Origin: an uncultured Clostridia bacterium
GTDB lineage: Bacteria; Bacillota; Clostridia; UMGS1883
Assembly: GCA_934476455.1 (NCBI GenBank)
Contig: CAKSNY010000005.1
Span: forward strand, 1-64,000
Direction of reading: 5' to 3'
Length of the DNA: 64,000 nt
Shown here: one piece after another, positions 53,563 to 61,618 of the stretch
How positions within the stretch are numbered: position 1 is the first letter of the stretch
How the letters are laid out: every line of letters begins with the position of its first letter
The notes under the pieces: model-generated
The model's input: only the letters and a program-made list of their open reading frames with translations
The model's database searches: none
What the model was told of the DNA's origin: nothing
Program-made: the position numbers and the translations under genes

Positions 53563-55221
53563 ATGAATACATCTGAAAACAAACCATATAAAAGCACTTG
53601 TTTATCATGTGGTAAGGAATGGTACTACACAAAAAAGGATTTAAGGCAATCAGAAATAAATCGTGGCACGAACGAAAGCCGTAAAAGCCTTGGTAATTTA
53701 ACTTCTATGTTCGGCAAAAATAAAGTATCGGATATTATAAACAACGTTGATGAACTTCCAGAAATAGCACATAAATGTCCTGCGTGCGGCTCAAAAAATG
53801 TATCTCTGGAATTTATAGGCGAAAAGAAAAAACTTAGCCGTAAGGCAATTACGGGCATAATATCGGGGTCTGTCGCTTTGCTGGTTATAATTATACTGTC
53901 AATAGCTATTCCCGTATCTATACACATTAAAAATAATACGGAGCAGGTTTTATCAAATATAACCTTTGAGGGTGTAGACAATAATTCCGCTCCGCTTGCC
54001 GCATATGATTTAAAATTATTCAAAGAGCAATCTACATATACAGTTGTTGCAACGCTAAAGAAAAACAGTACAGAACCGCAAGAGGGGTATTTTGAGTTTA
54101 ATATATCATTGTTTGATGAAAATGGGAAACGCATTAAATCAGACCATATTAATACTATGCCGACACCCGATAATAATACATATTCTTTGCTTAAATACGG
54201 AAACGAGGAATACCTTGAACACAATATTTATATCATAGATAAATCAAAGCCTGTCAAAGTCGTATTTTCGGATATTAAAGAGCTTGACAAGACTTATTTT
54301 ATAAGTTATATGTTAGAACAGTCAAAAAGCTATTTAGCAAAGCAAGATACGGAAAACTCAAAAAAATATGCGTTGGAAGTATTAAAGTATGACCCCGAAA
54401 ATATTGAAGCAAAAGCACTATCGGGACAAATTGCACTTAATACCCCTACCCCCGAACCAAAGGCAAACAATGTTATTATCGGCTCTGATAAAGATAGTGT
54501 ACGAAAGATATTTGACGGCTATAAAGAAACTAAATCTATTATGTCAGACAACGCACTTGACTTTGAAAATAATGACTTGCTTATAACTGTATATTTTAAC
54601 GGCGAAGACAAGGCAGACGGTGTACTGTTTATGCAAAACAGTTTTGACGGTGTAGACACTCTGACGGGCGAGGGGTCATATATAAGCAAGCATTATGATG
54701 AGCTTGTAGCTATGGCAACAAATGACCCTAATGTTAAAATCGAAACCGACTTGACTAAATATAACAGTCAAGGGGTTAAAAAATATCCTATGGAAATATA
54801 CATAGGAAATATACCTGAAAGCAAACCAAAAAGCACAGAAAATACGGACAGCGGATATGCACAATTCAATCCAGAGACAGGACATTTTGAAAAAACAGAC
54901 GAAAAAACAGAGCCGAAACAGCAATCCAACAATACGGAAACAAAACCGAAAAGCGAGTTTTCCTATTGTCTGACAAGCGGTATTGTTCAAGGGGTTAAAT
55001 TATATTCCGCTCCGAATAATGATAGCTATGTAGGTACTATTACATCATTCAGCAATGATATATTAGACGAGCGAGGGAAAAAGACTAAAGCTGTTTATAT
55101 AAGCGGCGGTAAAAATGACGGTTGGTATAAAAGAAGCGAGGTAGGACAGCTTTATGTGCGTAATGATGACCCTTGCTTACCGTCTGGAAGATATGTAGCG
55201 GAAAGTATGGGTATAGACTAA
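53563..55221 (+). CDS. Zinc-ribbon, single-pass membrane protein of unknown function
   Basis: The ATG at 53563 has GGAGG eight bases upstream and is preferred to the TTG at 53557. A 552-residue protein. An N-terminal zinc ribbon-like module has two CxxC pairs (CLSCGKEW and CPACGSKN, residues about 12 and 70). A membrane helix follows at about 103-125, then an extracytoplasmic beta domain (about 130-245), TPR-like helices (about 250-295), a low-complexity Thr/Lys/Glu/Gln linker and a C-terminal SH3-like domain (about 465-552). Cargo of element 3 with its own promoter. A sensor or envelope role is possible, but nothing here proves it. Confidence 0.7.
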   Translation: MNTSENKPYKSTCLSCGKEWYYTKKDLRQSEINRGTNESRKSLGNLTSMFGKNKVSDIINNVDELPEIAHKCPACGSKNVSLEFIGEKKKLSRKAITGIISGSVALLVIIILSIAIPVSIHIKNNTEQVLSNITFEGVDNNSAPLAAYDLKLFKEQSTYTVVATLKKNSTEPQEGYFEFNISLFDENGKRIKSDHINTMPTPDNNTYSLLKYGNEEYLEHNIYIIDKSKPVKVVFSDIKELDKTYFISYMLEQSKSYLAKQDTENSKKYALEVLKYDPENIEAKALSGQIALNTPTPEPKANNVIIGSDKDSVRKIFDGYKETKSIMSDNALDFENNDLLITVYFNGEDKADGVLFMQNSFDGVDTLTGEGSYISKHYDELVAMATNDPNVKIETDLTKYNSQGVKKYPMEIYIGNIPESKPKSTENTDSGYAQFNPETGHFEKTDEKTEPKQQSNNTETKPKSEFSYCLTSGIVQGVKLYSAPNNDSYVGTITSFSNDILDERGKKTKAVYISGGKNDGWYKRSEVGQLYVRNDDPCLPSGRYVAESMGID

Positions 55222-55264
55222 TAAAATAATTTAATTTATAAAATGATTAAAAGAGGATATTTAT

Positions 55265-55447
55265 ATGATGAGTTTTTTCTTGCCGCTGTTGTTGGCAATA
55301 GCTATACCTATTTTAATGATTGTCGGCGGCTTTAAATCTATGGAGCAAAAAGCCAATTCGCCCTATGGGTGCGGTTGCGGTGGCTGTCTTGTAATGGTGC
55401 TGGGGATTTTATTTCTGCTTGCCGTACTTGGTTTTCTTTTTATCTAA
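55265..55447 (+). CDS. Small two-helix membrane protein with Gly/Cys linker
   Basis: Sixty residues: one hydrophobic helix, a short loop KSMEQKANSPYGCGCGGC, then a second hydrophobic helix. It follows the zinc-ribbon gene by 43 bases with an AGAGGA site and is probably co-transcribed. A terminator follows directly. The Cys-Gly-Cys-Gly-Gly-Cys motif could bind metal or hold disulphides; the function is unknown. Confidence 0.6.
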   Translation: MMSFFLPLLLAIAIPILMIVGGFKSMEQKANSPYGCGCGGCLVMVLGILFLLAVLGFLFI

Positions 55448-55452
55448 CACAG

Positions 55453-55484
55453 AGCATACCAATGGCTAAAAACCTTGGTATGCT
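55453..55484 (+). terminator. Terminator after the small membrane protein
   Basis: AGCATACCAA/TTGGTATGCT with a 12-base loop and a T-run. Confidence 0.85.
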
Positions 55485-55940
55485 TTTTCTATACCTACTA
55501 CCTGTCCTTGTTTTCCGAAAAATAAAATTTTAATATAAAAGGTATCAGACTGTTAAAGGGTATGAGTAAGCTATATTGTATATAAGTCTAATTTGTATAT
55601 TCGTCTATTGGTATTATTGGTAATACGGCTTCTATGGCTATTTAAAGACATTTTTATTTTACCGCTCTTTTGTTAAAATTTTTCACTTGTATGTATTATG
55701 ATACTTATATAATTAAAGATATATATTCTTTGCCGCCCTTAATTTGACTTGTGAGAGAGAATAATATAAAAATACACGGTAAAAGTTTTTGATTTACGGA
55801 GCGGAAATTTAAAAATGCCGCTTATACCTGATATAAGTATAGTAAACTGTACTGCCAGTTATTACGTGTATTATTTGACAACATCAAATTTCCCTGATAT
55901 AATATACTAAAAAATTTAACCTTAGACATGAGAGGTCGGC
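55485..55940 (+). promoter_or_regulatory. Gene-free leader with promoter of the recombinase-like gene
   Basis: No gene in this 456-base AT-rich stretch. A near-consensus promoter lies at 55875-55903 (TTGACA, 17 bases, TATAAT), about 40 bases upstream of the start codon. Nothing else clear is visible. Confidence 0.7.
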
Positions 55941-56708
55941 ATGGAAGTTTACGCTTATTGCAACACATTTAAAGGTGGGTTGTCAGACGAGAAAAAATTA
56001 AATAAGTATGCGTTAGCCCACGACTATGATATAGTCCATACGTTTTATGATAACAGCATATATAGCCGCATGGGTATATACAGATTGTTAAATAAAATTG
56101 AACATACAAGTATTAAAACAATAATCGTATATTCATTAGACCATTTATGGGGTGATGAAGAATTACACTATATGCTTGTCTTAAAATTAAAATCAATCGA
56201 AGCAAATATAAAATGTGTCACAGAGCCGCAATACAGCATATATACGGACGATATAACAAAAGAATGTAATTCTATATTAAAGTATCTAAATAGGCTTCTG
56301 CCGTCCGTTTTATCCGCAAAAATGGCACGGGGACGGACAGAAAAAGCAGAAAACGGATATAAACCTAATGGTCGCATACCGTTAGGATATAAAAGAAATC
56401 AAAGCGGAAATATTGTTATTGATGATAAAGAAGCCGAAATTGTAAGACTTATTTTTAAACAATATCTATACTGTAATTCGCTTGAACAGCTTAGACTTTA
56501 CCTTTCCGAACATCATATTACAAGCCGCCGAAACATACCTTTTAAGCGTGAAACATTACGTTATATATTGCATAATGATTTTTATATTGGTATTGTTACG
56601 TATGGTCATAAAAAGATACACGGACACCATAAAGCGATTATAGATAAACGAATGTTTTATAACGTGCAAAATGCACTTTCAAGTAATAGAAACTGTACTA
56701 ATAAATAA
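55941..56708 (+). CDS. Serine recombinase-like protein lacking catalytic residues
   Basis: A 255-residue protein, half the length of a typical large serine recombinase (about 500). The N-terminal resolvase-like domain reads YAYCNTF where the family has YxRVSTx, so the nucleophilic Ser is Asn8 here. The DRLSR catalytic motif is replaced by LDHLWG. The following Recombinase domain is well kept (GRIPLGYKRNQSG; KEAEIVRLIFKQYL; TLRYILHNDFYIG). The zinc ribbon and coiled coil of full enzymes are missing. It probably binds DNA but cannot cut it, which suggests a regulator or recombination-directionality role rather than integration. Confidence 0.8.
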   Translation: MEVYAYCNTFKGGLSDEKKLNKYALAHDYDIVHTFYDNSIYSRMGIYRLLNKIEHTSIKTIIVYSLDHLWGDEELHYMLVLKLKSIEANIKCVTEPQYSIYTDDITKECNSILKYLNRLLPSVLSAKMARGRTEKAENGYKPNGRIPLGYKRNQSGNIVIDDKEAEIVRLIFKQYLYCNSLEQLRLYLSEHHITSRRNIPFKRETLRYILHNDFYIGIVTYGHKKIHGHHKAIIDKRMFYNVQNALSSNRNCTNK

Positions 56709-56784
56709 CCTTATCTATACTTAAAATATCTTCATAAAACAATCCTTTTAGTATAAACTATATATACAAGGAGTTGTATTTATT

Positions 56785-57195
56785 ATGAAGATAAAAAAGC
56801 AAAGGGGTAGACAGGTGAGTAATAGAGGTCGAACACCTATTACAGAACGTAAACCGCATACAAAAGAAATTGATTTAAAGCTTGACCGCATAGGAAATAT
56901 AATCAGAGAAGCACGGCTAAATCAAGGCTTGACACAAGAGGAATTAGCGGAGCTTGTGGACGTTACACCTGCCTATATCGGGCATATAGAACGCAATCAG
57001 CGGAGTTTTTCCCTGCAAACGCTTGTAAAGCTTGTTACAGAGCTTGACATAGATATGAACTATCTTTTTTCCGAAAGTGCTCCCACAAGTGAGGAACAGA
57101 TTGTTATAGACTTTAAACAGCTTATAAAAGGAAAACCGCTCCAGACACAAGAAGCGGTTTTAGACATAGTGCGCACGGCATTAAAACATCTTTAA
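56785..57195 (+). CDS. XRE-family transcriptional regulator
   Basis: A 136-residue protein with a basic N-terminal tail (1-30) and a Cro/CI helix-turn-helix domain at about 35-95 (IIREARLNQGLTQEELAELV; TPAYIGHIERNQRS). The C-terminal helix region may dimerise. The ribosome site AAGGAG is strong. It is the likely repressor of element 3; the palindrome at 58181-58195 is a possible operator. Its stop overlaps the end of the convergent DUF6076-like gene by four bases. Confidence 0.85.
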   Translation: MKIKKQRGRQVSNRGRTPITERKPHTKEIDLKLDRIGNIIREARLNQGLTQEELAELVDVTPAYIGHIERNQRSFSLQTLVKLVTELDIDMNYLFSESAPTSEEQIVIDFKQLIKGKPLQTQEAVLDIVRTALKHL

Positions 57196-58124
57196 ATTTT
57201 AATTATTTGTTCTAAATATTCATCTTTTGAAAGACTGCCCTTTACGGCTTCATCACGTAATGCGGTAGCCTTTTTTATTTGTATATCCAATTCCTCTTTT
57301 GTAATTTTCCCCGTCCTTTTCCGTGCGTAAAGACGTTTATATGCCCTTTGGTATTCGCCTATAATCGGGTCTTTTAAGGTTTTGTTTTTAAAGCTGTTTA
57401 CCGCTCCGACTTCTTGACAGGTTTTTGATGTACCCGAAATTTTACGGTCACAGTATTTTTTATTATAATTTCCCTTTACCGCAAACAGCCTACCGCAGTT
57501 TTCGCATTTTCTCACGAATATATTATATTGCAACATTTTCATAAATTCAAGGTACAATAACGATGATATATCGGAAGCAATATATTCCTCACAAAGCGTT
57601 AAATCATTAGACACCGTATATACAATTTCTGCCTTGCCGTTTAATTCGTGAGAATAATTAAGATACCTTTCCAATGGGTTAAACTTCTCATTTTCGTCCT
57701 GTTTTAACAAACAGGCATTAACCGCCGCCCTATATTCTTTTTGAAGCTTTACAAGGTCAAATATATCAAACAATTTCATATAGTCTATATCGTGAAGTGC
57801 AGAATATTCAACCTCATATGCGTATGGGTGTTCGGTGGCTTTTAAAGCGTCATATAAAGCCATTCGGACATACTTTTCCTCATCAGACATATTGTTATCA
57901 ATTTGAAGAATGATACCTTTGTAACCTTTATACCCTCTGCCTGTAGGTCGGCATTTTCTGATATTTTCAGCTTTAAGCTGTTTAATTATTTCTACTTCTT
58001 TTTGGTATGTGCTTAAATCTAATTCCAAAAAATCAAGCAAGAGAGTGCCTATTTCAAATTCCTCGTTTGTTATAGGTAAATACATATGTTTTTTATCTAT
58101 TGTAATGTATTTGCTTACATTCAT
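57192..58124 (-). CDS. DUF6076-like zinc-finger protein
   Basis: A 310-residue protein. The first 200 residues are mostly helical with no known motif; then a zinc-finger-like module (CENCGRLFAVKGNYNKKYCD, about residues 214-233, plus a later Cys in KTCQEVG) and a basic helical tail. The build matches proteins annotated as DUF6076, which are common in integrative elements of Clostridia; the role is unknown. It is transcribed against the rest of the element. Confidence 0.65.
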   Translation of the reverse strand: MNVSKYITIDKKHMYLPITNEEFEIGTLLLDFLELDLSTYQKEVEIIKQLKAENIRKCRPTGRGYKGYKGIILQIDNNMSDEEKYVRMALYDALKATEHPYAYEVEYSALHDIDYMKLFDIFDLVKLQKEYRAAVNACLLKQDENEKFNPLERYLNYSHELNGKAEIVYTVSNDLTLCEEYIASDISSLLYLEFMKMLQYNIFVRKCENCGRLFAVKGNYNKKYCDRKISGTSKTCQEVGAVNSFKNKTLKDPIIGEYQRAYKRLYARKRTGKITKEELDIQIKKATALRDEAVKGSLSKDEYLEQIIKI

Positions 58125-58180
58125 TCTATACAGCTCCTTTTATCAAATACCTAATCTTATAATCCTATTATATATTATAC

Positions 58181-58209
58181 TTGACAAGTTGTCAATAGTG
58201 TGCTATAAT
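58181..58209 (+). promoter_or_regulatory. Promoter with embedded palindrome, excisionase-integrase operon
   Basis: TTGACA (58181-58186), 17 bases, TATAAT (58204-58209). The -35 box is part of the perfect palindrome TTGACAA-G-TTGTCAA (58181-58195), an arrangement typical of repressor operators. Confidence 0.78.
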
Positions 58210-58266
58210 AAATATACAATATATATTTATTAATATCAATTACCTATTATAAGGAGTTGTATTATT

Positions 58267-58473
58267 ATGAAAACATTAAAAAGAAAAATCAGAACTTTGG
58301 ACGAATTGCCAGCGGTTATGACTGTTGATGATGTTATGGAAATATTGAGAATATCGAAAGCAAATGCTTACAAGATTATGGCTTCTGATAATTTTCCGAC
58401 ATTAAGAATAGGAAAGCGTGTTTTAGCGGAAAAAACAGCATTTACAAACTGGCTTAGAGGTTTGACTCTTTAA
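58267..58473 (+). CDS. Excisionase-like / AlpA-type helix-turn-helix protein
   Basis: A 68-residue protein with the excisionase fold: MTVDDVMEILRISKANAYKI is the helix-turn-helix and FPTLRIGKRVLAEKTAFTNW the wing and last helix. The ribosome site AAGGAG is followed by the ATG at 58267. It precedes the integrase by 49 bases in one operon. Expected role: control of excision and perhaps of its own operon. Confidence 0.85.
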   Translation: MKTLKRKIRTLDELPAVMTVDDVMEILRISKANAYKIMASDNFPTLRIGKRVLAEKTAFTNWLRGLTL

Positions 58474-58522
58474 TAAAATATATATTGCAGTATTTATCGA
58501 AGAAATTAAGGAAGTGTTTATT

Positions 58523-59650
58523 GTGGCAAAAAAGAGAGCGAACGGAGAGGGAAGTATAAGGCAAAGAAAAGACGGACGTTGGGAGGGGCTTTACTCTATC
58601 AATAATAAGCGTAAAAGCGTATATGGCAAAACACAAGAGGAAGTAAGAAAAAAATTAAATAAGGTGTTAAATGATATTGATAACGGAATATATATTGAGG
58701 ATTGCCGTATAACAATGGGCGAATGGCTTCACACTTGGTTATATGATTATAAAAAGAATACAGTCAAGCAAAAGACTTTTGAGGGGTATGAAGCCCTTGT
58801 CAACAAACATCTTATTCCCGCATTTTCAAAAATACAACTAAAAAAATTATCAGTAGATAACGTACAAAGATTTATTAATCAGAAGATAAGCGAGGGGCTT
58901 TCATCAAGGACGATACGATATATAAATACTCTGCTTCATAGTGCGTTGAAACAGGCAATAAATAACGGTCTTATTGTGCGCAATGTGGCAGAAGCGGTAA
59001 CGCTCCCAGAGCGCAAGCAAAAAGACAGAAAATTTTTAACGGCAGAGGAACAGGAACGCTTTATAAAATGTTTGTCAGATGAAAAATCTGGCTTTGTATT
59101 ACTTTTTGCGTTATCCACAGGTTTAAGGCGCGGTGAGCTTCTGGCTCTTAGGTGGTCTAATTATGACAGTCAAAAGAAGTATATCACCGTAACGGAAAAT
59201 TTAAGCCGATTAAAAGGGGCAGACGGAAAATCTCATTTAACTTTTACCACTCCTAAGACGGCTTCAAGCAAGCGAACTATACCGCTTTTGCCAGATATAG
59301 CGAACAAGTTAAATATACATAGACAACAACAGGCAGTAAATCGTCTTAAAGCAGGTCAGTTGTGGGAAGATAATGATTTGATTTTCTGTACTGATTTTGG
59401 AAAACCTCTTGAGCCGAGAAACTTATTTCGTATTCTTGACAGAGTATGCGATAAAGCTGAAATAGCGCATATAAATGTACACGCTTTACGGCACGCATTT
59501 GCTACACGTGCATTAGAAAACGGAATACCGTTAAAGGTTGTTTCGGATATGCTGGGTCATAGCAGTATAGCACTTACGGCAGATATTTATTCTCATGTGT
59601 CAGTTGAAACAATGGAAAATGAGTTGCAAAAGCTGTCAAACGCATTTTAA
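58523..59650 (+). CDS. int: Tyrosine site-specific integrase, element 3
   Basis: The GTG at 58523 has AAGGAAG eight bases upstream and fits better than the GTG at 58514. A 375-residue protein: arm-binding domain (about 1-58, GSIRQRKDGRWEG), core-binding domain (about 62-165), catalytic domain with Arg202 (GLRRGE), His320 and Arg323 (HALRHAF), His346 (LGHSS) and Tyr356 (DIYSHV). It should recombine the 47-bp tRNA-Lys site. It differs clearly from the integrases of elements 1 and 2, and its arm sites also differ. Confidence 0.95.
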   Translation: MAKKRANGEGSIRQRKDGRWEGLYSINNKRKSVYGKTQEEVRKKLNKVLNDIDNGIYIEDCRITMGEWLHTWLYDYKKNTVKQKTFEGYEALVNKHLIPAFSKIQLKKLSVDNVQRFINQKISEGLSSRTIRYINTLLHSALKQAINNGLIVRNVAEAVTLPERKQKDRKFLTAEEQERFIKCLSDEKSGFVLLFALSTGLRRGELLALRWSNYDSQKKYITVTENLSRLKGADGKSHLTFTTPKTASSKRTIPLLPDIANKLNIHRQQQAVNRLKAGQLWEDNDLIFCTDFGKPLEPRNLFRILDRVCDKAEIAHINVHALRHAFATRALENGIPLKVVSDMLGHSSIALTADIYSHVSVETMENELQKLSNAF

Positions 59651-59663
59651 AGGAGAAATCAAA

Positions 59664-59942
59664 ATGAATGAATATGAAAAAATTTTAAATAATTTTTTGG
59701 CTGAAAATAAATACAAAGCTATTTTAGATTTTGCAAAACATAATAGGAAGTATAGAAAATTAAAAGACATAAACACACAAAACAGCATTATAATATCCAA
59801 AACACTGAAAAAAGATGATTTAGATAAATTTGAAAACTTTAAAGAAAATGTATACAGTCTGTATGATATGGAAAGTGATATGCTATATATTCAAGGTTAT
59901 AGGGATTGTATAAAGCTTTTAAAAATCATTGGTTTAATATAG
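59664..59942 (+). CDS. Small protein of unknown function downstream of the integrase
   Basis: Ninety-two residues, starting at the ATG at 59664 with AAAGGAG upstream, 13 bases after the integrase stop. Highly charged and mostly helical, with a C-terminal pattern YDMESDMLYIQGYRDCIKLL. Such small genes often sit beside integrases in elements of Clostridia; I do not recognise the family. Confidence 0.65.
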   Translation: MNEYEKILNNFLAENKYKAILDFAKHNRKYRKLKDINTQNSIIISKTLKKDDLDKFENFKENVYSLYDMESDMLYIQGYRDCIKLLKIIGLI

Positions 59943-59990
59943 CCGCCGCCCGTTCTGATTTTATATCGGAATGGGTGATTTTTTGTCTGT

Positions 59991-60010
59991 TGTGGTCAAA
60001 ATTGTGGTCA
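59991..60010 (+). repeat. Integrase arm-type sites, right end of element 3
   Basis: TGTGGTCA twice with a 12-base period (59991-59998, 60003-60010), in the same orientation as the pair at the left end. Confidence 0.65.
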
Positions 60011-60042
60011 AAGCGTTTTTAGGGGAAGAAAAAAAGGACACG

Positions 60043-60079
60043 AAAAAACGGCTTAAACCGTATAGGTAAGCCGTTTTTT
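60043..60079 (-). terminator. Terminator of the five-tRNA operon, supplied by element 3
   Basis: The perfect arms AAAAAACGGCTTA and TAAGCCGTTTTTT lie just after tRNA-Lys on the minus strand, inside the element. Confidence 0.85.
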
Positions 60080-60082
60080 AAC

Positions 60083-60158
60083 TGGTGAGCCATCGGAGAT
60101 TCGAACCCCGGACAACTTGATTAAAAGTCAAGTGCTCTGCCGACTGAGCTAATGGCCC
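60083..60158 (-). tRNA. tRNA-Lys (anticodon TTT)
   Basis: Cloverleaf with encoded CCA; anticodon stem-loop CTTGA-CTTTTAA-TCAAG. The last 45 bases are the right-hand attachment site of element 3 and were supplied by the element on insertion; the gene is intact. Confidence 0.95.
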
Positions 60159-60163
60159 GTATA

Positions 60164-60240
60164 TGGCTGGGCTGGCAGGACTTGAACCTGCGCATACCAG
60201 AGTCAAAGTCTGGTGCCTTAACCGACTTGGCTACAGCCCA
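60164..60240 (-). tRNA. tRNA-Gln (anticodon TTG)
   Basis: Cloverleaf with encoded CCA; anticodon stem-loop CCAGA-CTTTGAC-TCTGG. Confidence 0.94.
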
Positions 60241-60310
60241 ACATTGCTGTAACACGGCGGCGGAAACCCGCCCCGGTCCTTCATCGCCGAGTGCAACTCA
60301 AGTTGGAAAG

Positions 60311-60388
60311 TGGGGTGGATACAGGGATTCGAACCCTGGGCCTCTAGAGCCACAATCTAGCGCTCTAACCAACTGAGCTATACCCACC
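60311..60388 (-). tRNA. tRNA-His (anticodon GTG)
   Basis: Cloverleaf with encoded CCA; anticodon stem-loop CTAGA-TTGTGGC-TCTAG. The extra G at position -1 pairs with C73, as expected for tRNA-His. Confidence 0.95.
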
Positions 60389-60391
60389 ATA

Positions 60392-60468
<77 letters not shown>

Positions 60469-60472
60469 AAAA

Positions 60473-60546
60473 TGGAGCGGGTGATGGGAATCGAACCCAC
60501 CTATCCAGCTTGGAAGGCTGGTGTTCTACCAATGAACTACACCCGC
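60473..60546 (-). tRNA. tRNA-Gly (anticodon TCC)
   Basis: Cloverleaf with encoded CCA; anticodon stem-loop CCAGC-CTTCCAA-GCTGG. First gene of the operon. Confidence 0.95.
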
Positions 60547-60561
60547 GCTTGCGACTTTAAA

Positions 60562-60590
60562 AGTATAGCAAATATGACAGCATTTGTCAA
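60562..60590 (-). promoter_or_regulatory. Promoter of the five-tRNA operon
   Basis: Minus strand: TTGACA (60590-60585), 17 bases, TATACT (60567-60562), close upstream of tRNA-Gly. Confidence 0.88.
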
Positions 60591-60616
60591 TACATTTTTT
60601 ATAAATTTTCTATCTT

Positions 60617-61618
60617 TTATGCAATATAGTCCGCAATCGGCGTGCTGCACATTGCATTGACAAGGCGTATGTTTTCGTTTATATCATCTATTGCGGCAAG
60701 CTCGCAAGGAGAATATTTATACCTTAACGGCAGTGCCAGCGTTCCGACAGGCACACCGCCGCCGCAAAATTGCATTGCGCCCGCATCACTTGTGCCGCCG
60801 TCCGACACTTCTATCTGATACAAAATATTGCTCTGCCTTGCGCAGTCAAGCATAAATTTTTTTGCAAAGGGGTGTATTATATACGTACCGTCCTTAATTC
60901 TTATTACCGCGCCGCCGCCAAGCTTTACGTTAAGCTCTTTTGATGACGGCGTATCACCCGTTTGAGAGGTGCTTAAAGAAATCGCCATATCCGGGTTTAT
61001 GCCGTACGGTGCGGTTTTTGCGCCGCGCAGCCCCAGCGTGTTTTGTACGGTAAAAACTGCGTATATATCGTTTTTAACTTTTAAATAAGCAATTTCCTTA
61101 AGCAGCTTTATCAAAATATAGCACCCTATGCGCCCGGAAAGTGCCTTCGCGCTTACAGCGTTTCCAAGCACTTCAAACGGTGTGTCAAAAACAGCCATAT
61201 CGCCGACGGAAACCTTTTTTTCGGCTTCCTCCTTTGAATTTGCACCTATGTCTATATACATTTTGTCAAAATCAACCGCCGCAGCGTCCTCGCGGTTTTC
61301 GTAGGATATAACGCCCCTTGTGCCGTTTTGAAATACAATGCGCCTGTTTATGCAGTCGTGCTTTGAAACAGCTCCTACGCGGGCAAAACGCACAAATCCC
61401 ATATTGTCCGTATATTTCGCCATAATACCCGTTTCGTCCATATTTGCAGTAAGCATAAGGCGCTTTCCGCTGCCCTCTTTATGGCATATAAGGTTTCCGA
61501 GGGCGTCTGTTTTTATCTCAATCGGCATATCCTTAAGCGTATCCTTAATAAACCCGTGCACGGCTTCTTCCCTGCCGCCGGACGCGCAAAGCTGTGTAAG
61601 TGTTTTTAAAAGTTCCAT
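60617..61618 (-). CDS. M42-family protein lacking metal and catalytic residues (probable pseudoenzyme)
   Basis: A 333-residue protein with the full M42 length and fold pattern. The ATG overlaps the upstream stop as TGATG, so it is translationally coupled. Compared with its neighbours the key residues are gone: AHMDE is ANMDE (Asn59), DDR is SGR (Ser161), QEEVGLRG is QNTLGLRG (Asn193, Thr194), the Asp/Glu metal ligand region reads SLSTSQ, and the IHSP histidine is Tyr302. Structural motifs such as GLRGAKTA and GGTSDAGA are kept, so the protein is under selection to fold. M42 enzymes form dodecameric shells; a non-catalytic subunit of a mixed complex is a good guess. Confidence 0.82.
   Translation of the reverse strand: MELLKTLTQLCASGGREEAVHGFIKDTLKDMPIEIKTDALGNLICHKEGSGKRLMLTANMDETGIMAKYTDNMGFVRFARVGAVSKHDCINRRIVFQNGTRGVISYENREDAAAVDFDKMYIDIGANSKEEAEKKVSVGDMAVFDTPFEVLGNAVSAKALSGRIGCYILIKLLKEIAYLKVKNDIYAVFTVQNTLGLRGAKTAPYGINPDMAISLSTSQTGDTPSSKELNVKLGGGAVIRIKDGTYIIHPFAKKFMLDCARQSNILYQIEVSDGGTSDAGAMQFCGGGVPVGTLALPLRYKYSPCELAAIDDINENIRLVNAMCSTPIADYIA

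Larger units (their letters stand above)
53249..60127. mobile_element. Integrative element 3 in tRNA-Lys(TTT), about 6.9 kb
   Basis: Bounded by the 47-bp direct repeat and visibly AT-rich. Contents: a zinc-ribbon membrane protein, a tiny membrane protein, a serine recombinase-like protein without catalytic residues, an XRE regulator, a DUF6076-like protein, an AlpA-type excisionase, a tyrosine integrase and a small unknown protein. No conjugation, relaxase, replication or phage structural genes are visible, so it is a small element able at most to integrate and excise, probably needing a helper to move. Confidence 0.9.
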
